Positions 62,909 through 64,000 of a stretch of 64,000 nucleotides of DNA are shown here, in pieces. Numbering within the stretch: position 1 is the first letter of the stretch; the number at the start of each line of letters is the position of its first letter. The notes under the pieces were generated by a model. It was given only the letters and a program-made list of their open reading frames with translations. It had not been told where the DNA came from and ran no database searches. A program made the position numbers and the translations under genes. The DNA is from Bacteroidota bacterium (GTDB lineage Bacteria; Bacteroidota; Ignavibacteria; Ignavibacteriales; Melioribacteraceae): NCBI GenBank assembly GCA_023381535.1, contig JAMCSN010000269.1, forward strand, positions 1 to 64,000, given 5' to 3'.

Positions 62909-63723
62909 TGTTCGCTCTCTTTAAAATGATCGAAATAAGTGAGAACCTTGTTTATGTAATTTTTGGTCTCATCAAACGGCGGAACGCCGTTGAATTTATC
63001 TACATTTTGTGGCCCGGCATTATACGCCGCCAGCGCGAGCTTGATATCGCCACTATATTGTCGAAGCAAGTGGGCAAAATATTTAGTCCCGCCGAAAATG
63101 TTTTCTCGCGGATTAAATACGTCGTTTACACCCATATCTGTCGAGGTTGAATCCATTAATTGCATTAAACCTTTGGCATTGGCGCTTGAAACCGCGTTTT
63201 TATTTGCAGCGGATTCGGTTAGAATGATGGATCTGATAATATTTTTGTCAACTCCAAATTGATCGGCAGCATCGTCAATGTGTCTCTCGTACATGTTTAA
63301 TCTATCAATTGCGGTTTTGCTGGGTGCTATTTTTGTAGAATCCGCCGGCGCTTCTATATTGTACATTTTCATGGAATTCATTCGTTCCGAAATTTTGTTG
63401 CGTATTTCGGGACTCATTTCTTCGCCGGTAATTTTCCGGTAAAGAAGTTCTGCAATGCCAAGACTATGCGTCTCGGAAATTTCGGAAGCAATTTTCTGTT
63501 CAAAAATTGAATCGAACATGTCGTTTCCGTAACCTTCCTCGCTGCCGAAAATTCCGTTCGTCGTTTTATTCATACTTTTCAACATCATCGACGTGAGCAA
63601 ACTTTCAAACTGCTTTGTTGCCGACGCAATTTTGTCTTTTTGTTTTTGATCGAACCGTGATTTTATTTCGATCGGTTTCGATAGTTGCCTATCGTTATCT
63701 ATTTTTAACGTTAACTCTTTCAT
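62905..63723 (-). CDS. flgJ: FlgJ rod-binding domain fused to a lytic transglycosylase (SLT) domain
   Basis: 272 residues. The N-terminal rod-binding domain (about 30-100) has KQFESLLTSMMLKSMNKT and YGNDMFDSIFEQKIASEIS. A linker (about 105-140) leads to an SLT goose-lysozyme-like domain (about 145-270): catalytic E170 in SIILTESAANKNAV, GLMQLM and AAYNAGPQNV. Enterobacterial FlgJ instead carries a glucosaminidase (muramidase) domain. The enzyme would open the peptidoglycan for the rod. No signal peptide, consistent with export through the flagellar apparatus. It lies one base after the flgI stop. Confidence 0.92.
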   Translation of the reverse strand: MKELTLKIDNDRQLSKPIEIKSRFDQKQKDKIASATKQFESLLTSMMLKSMNKTTNGIFGSEEGYGNDMFDSIFEQKIASEISETHSLGIAELLYRKITGEEMSPEIRNKISERMNSMKMYNIEAPADSTKIAPSKTAIDRLNMYERHIDDAADQFGVDKNIIRSIILTESAANKNAVSSANAKGLMQLMDSTSTDMGVNDVFNPRENIFGGTKYFAHLLRQYSGDIKLALAAYNAGPQNVDKFNGVPPFDETKNYINKVLTYFDHFKESEQ

Positions 63724-63724
63724 A

Positions 63725-64000
63725 TTACATTATGATTAGTTCCGCCATCAAAGCTCCGGCTTCTTTAAGAGCCTGGAAAATGGAAATTATATCTCTCGGA
63801 GAAACTTTTAGCGAATTCAACGCAGCCGCAACTTCCTGCACATTGCTTGCACCCTGTATAGCAACGGTATTTGTCGAATCCTGATCTACATACGGAATAA
63901 CATTGTTGAACAAAGTTGTTCTGCCCTGGGAAAACGGTTCGGGCTGAGAAATCATCGGGTACGAACGGATGGTAATATTCAAATTGCCGTGAGTAATGGT
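63725..64000 (-). CDS. flgI: flagellar P-ring protein FlgI, C-terminal part (runs off the window)
   Basis: The last 91 codons of flgI; the open frame continues past position 64000, so the gene is truncated by the window, not broken. HGNLNITIRSYPMISQPEPFSQG and LNSLKVSPRDIISIFQALKEAGALMAELIIM are the conserved FlgI C-terminus. FlgI forms the periplasmic P ring around the rod, which confirms a Gram-negative envelope. It precedes flgJ by one base. Confidence 0.94.
   Translation of the reverse strand, partial: TITHGNLNITIRSYPMISQPEPFSQGRTTLFNNVIPYVDQDSTNTVAIQGASNVQEVAAALNSLKVSPRDIISIFQALKEAGALMAELIIM

Overview
The window looks like chromosome of a flagellated, AT-rich bacterium of the Bacteroidota/Chlorobi superphylum, most likely Ignavibacteria (Ignavibacteriota). 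This is an inference. It rests on Bacteroidota-type promoter elements (TTTG, about 19 nt, TAnnTTTG), a long HisG with an ACT-like domain, a HisB carrying what may be a decayed phosphatase domain, a tricorn-type protease, very large multihaem cytochromes, and a full set of flagellar genes, which ordinary Bacteroidetes lack. No rRNA, tRNA, CRISPR array or transposase gene was seen.

Layout. Positions 1-2223 (+) hold three pilin-like, membrane-anchored secreted proteins, the last with repeated SGN motifs. A NicO/UreH-like metal permease (-) follows. Positions 2995-9908 (+) are a complete hisGDCBHAFI(E) operon. It is preceded by a leader peptide with five consecutive His codons, a terminator and a complementary antiterminator arm: a classical ribosome-mediated attenuator. 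Then come a small secreted protein, a UshA-like nucleotidase, a type II NADH dehydrogenase (all -) and a tricorn-like protease (+).

Positions 17097-25298 (-) are the most striking block. Five close or overlapping genes encode a membrane protein with two His-X13-His helices (dihaem cytochrome b type), a membrane-anchored Fe-S/FAD oxidoreductase, a 20-haem and a 37-haem secreted cytochrome c, and a predicted outer-membrane beta-barrel. Read together they form a candidate electron conduit from the inner membrane or NAD(P)H to the cell exterior. Next are typA, a large sensor kinase, and a galM-tkt-gnd sugar-phosphate group (all -). The gnd gene carries a 63-bp in-frame insert made of short hairpins.

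Positions 36146-64000 (-) are flagellar and accessory: two giant methyltransferase/glycosyltransferase/TPR fusions, a response regulator, flgM, a fliT-like gene, fliD, fliS, flagellin, another glycosyltransferase, a sensor/regulator cassette embedded in the motility operon, two stator pairs (motAB twice), csrA, fliW, flgL, flgK, flgN, an flgJ fused to a lytic transglycosylase, and the 3' end of flgI. The flagellin leader contains a sigma-28 promoter, a stem-loop presenting AGGA, and a perfect ACANGGANGT CsrA site over its ribosome binding site. With csrA and fliW in the same window, this supports a FliW-CsrA-flagellin homeostatic switch like that of Bacillus, with FlgM as the second checkpoint.
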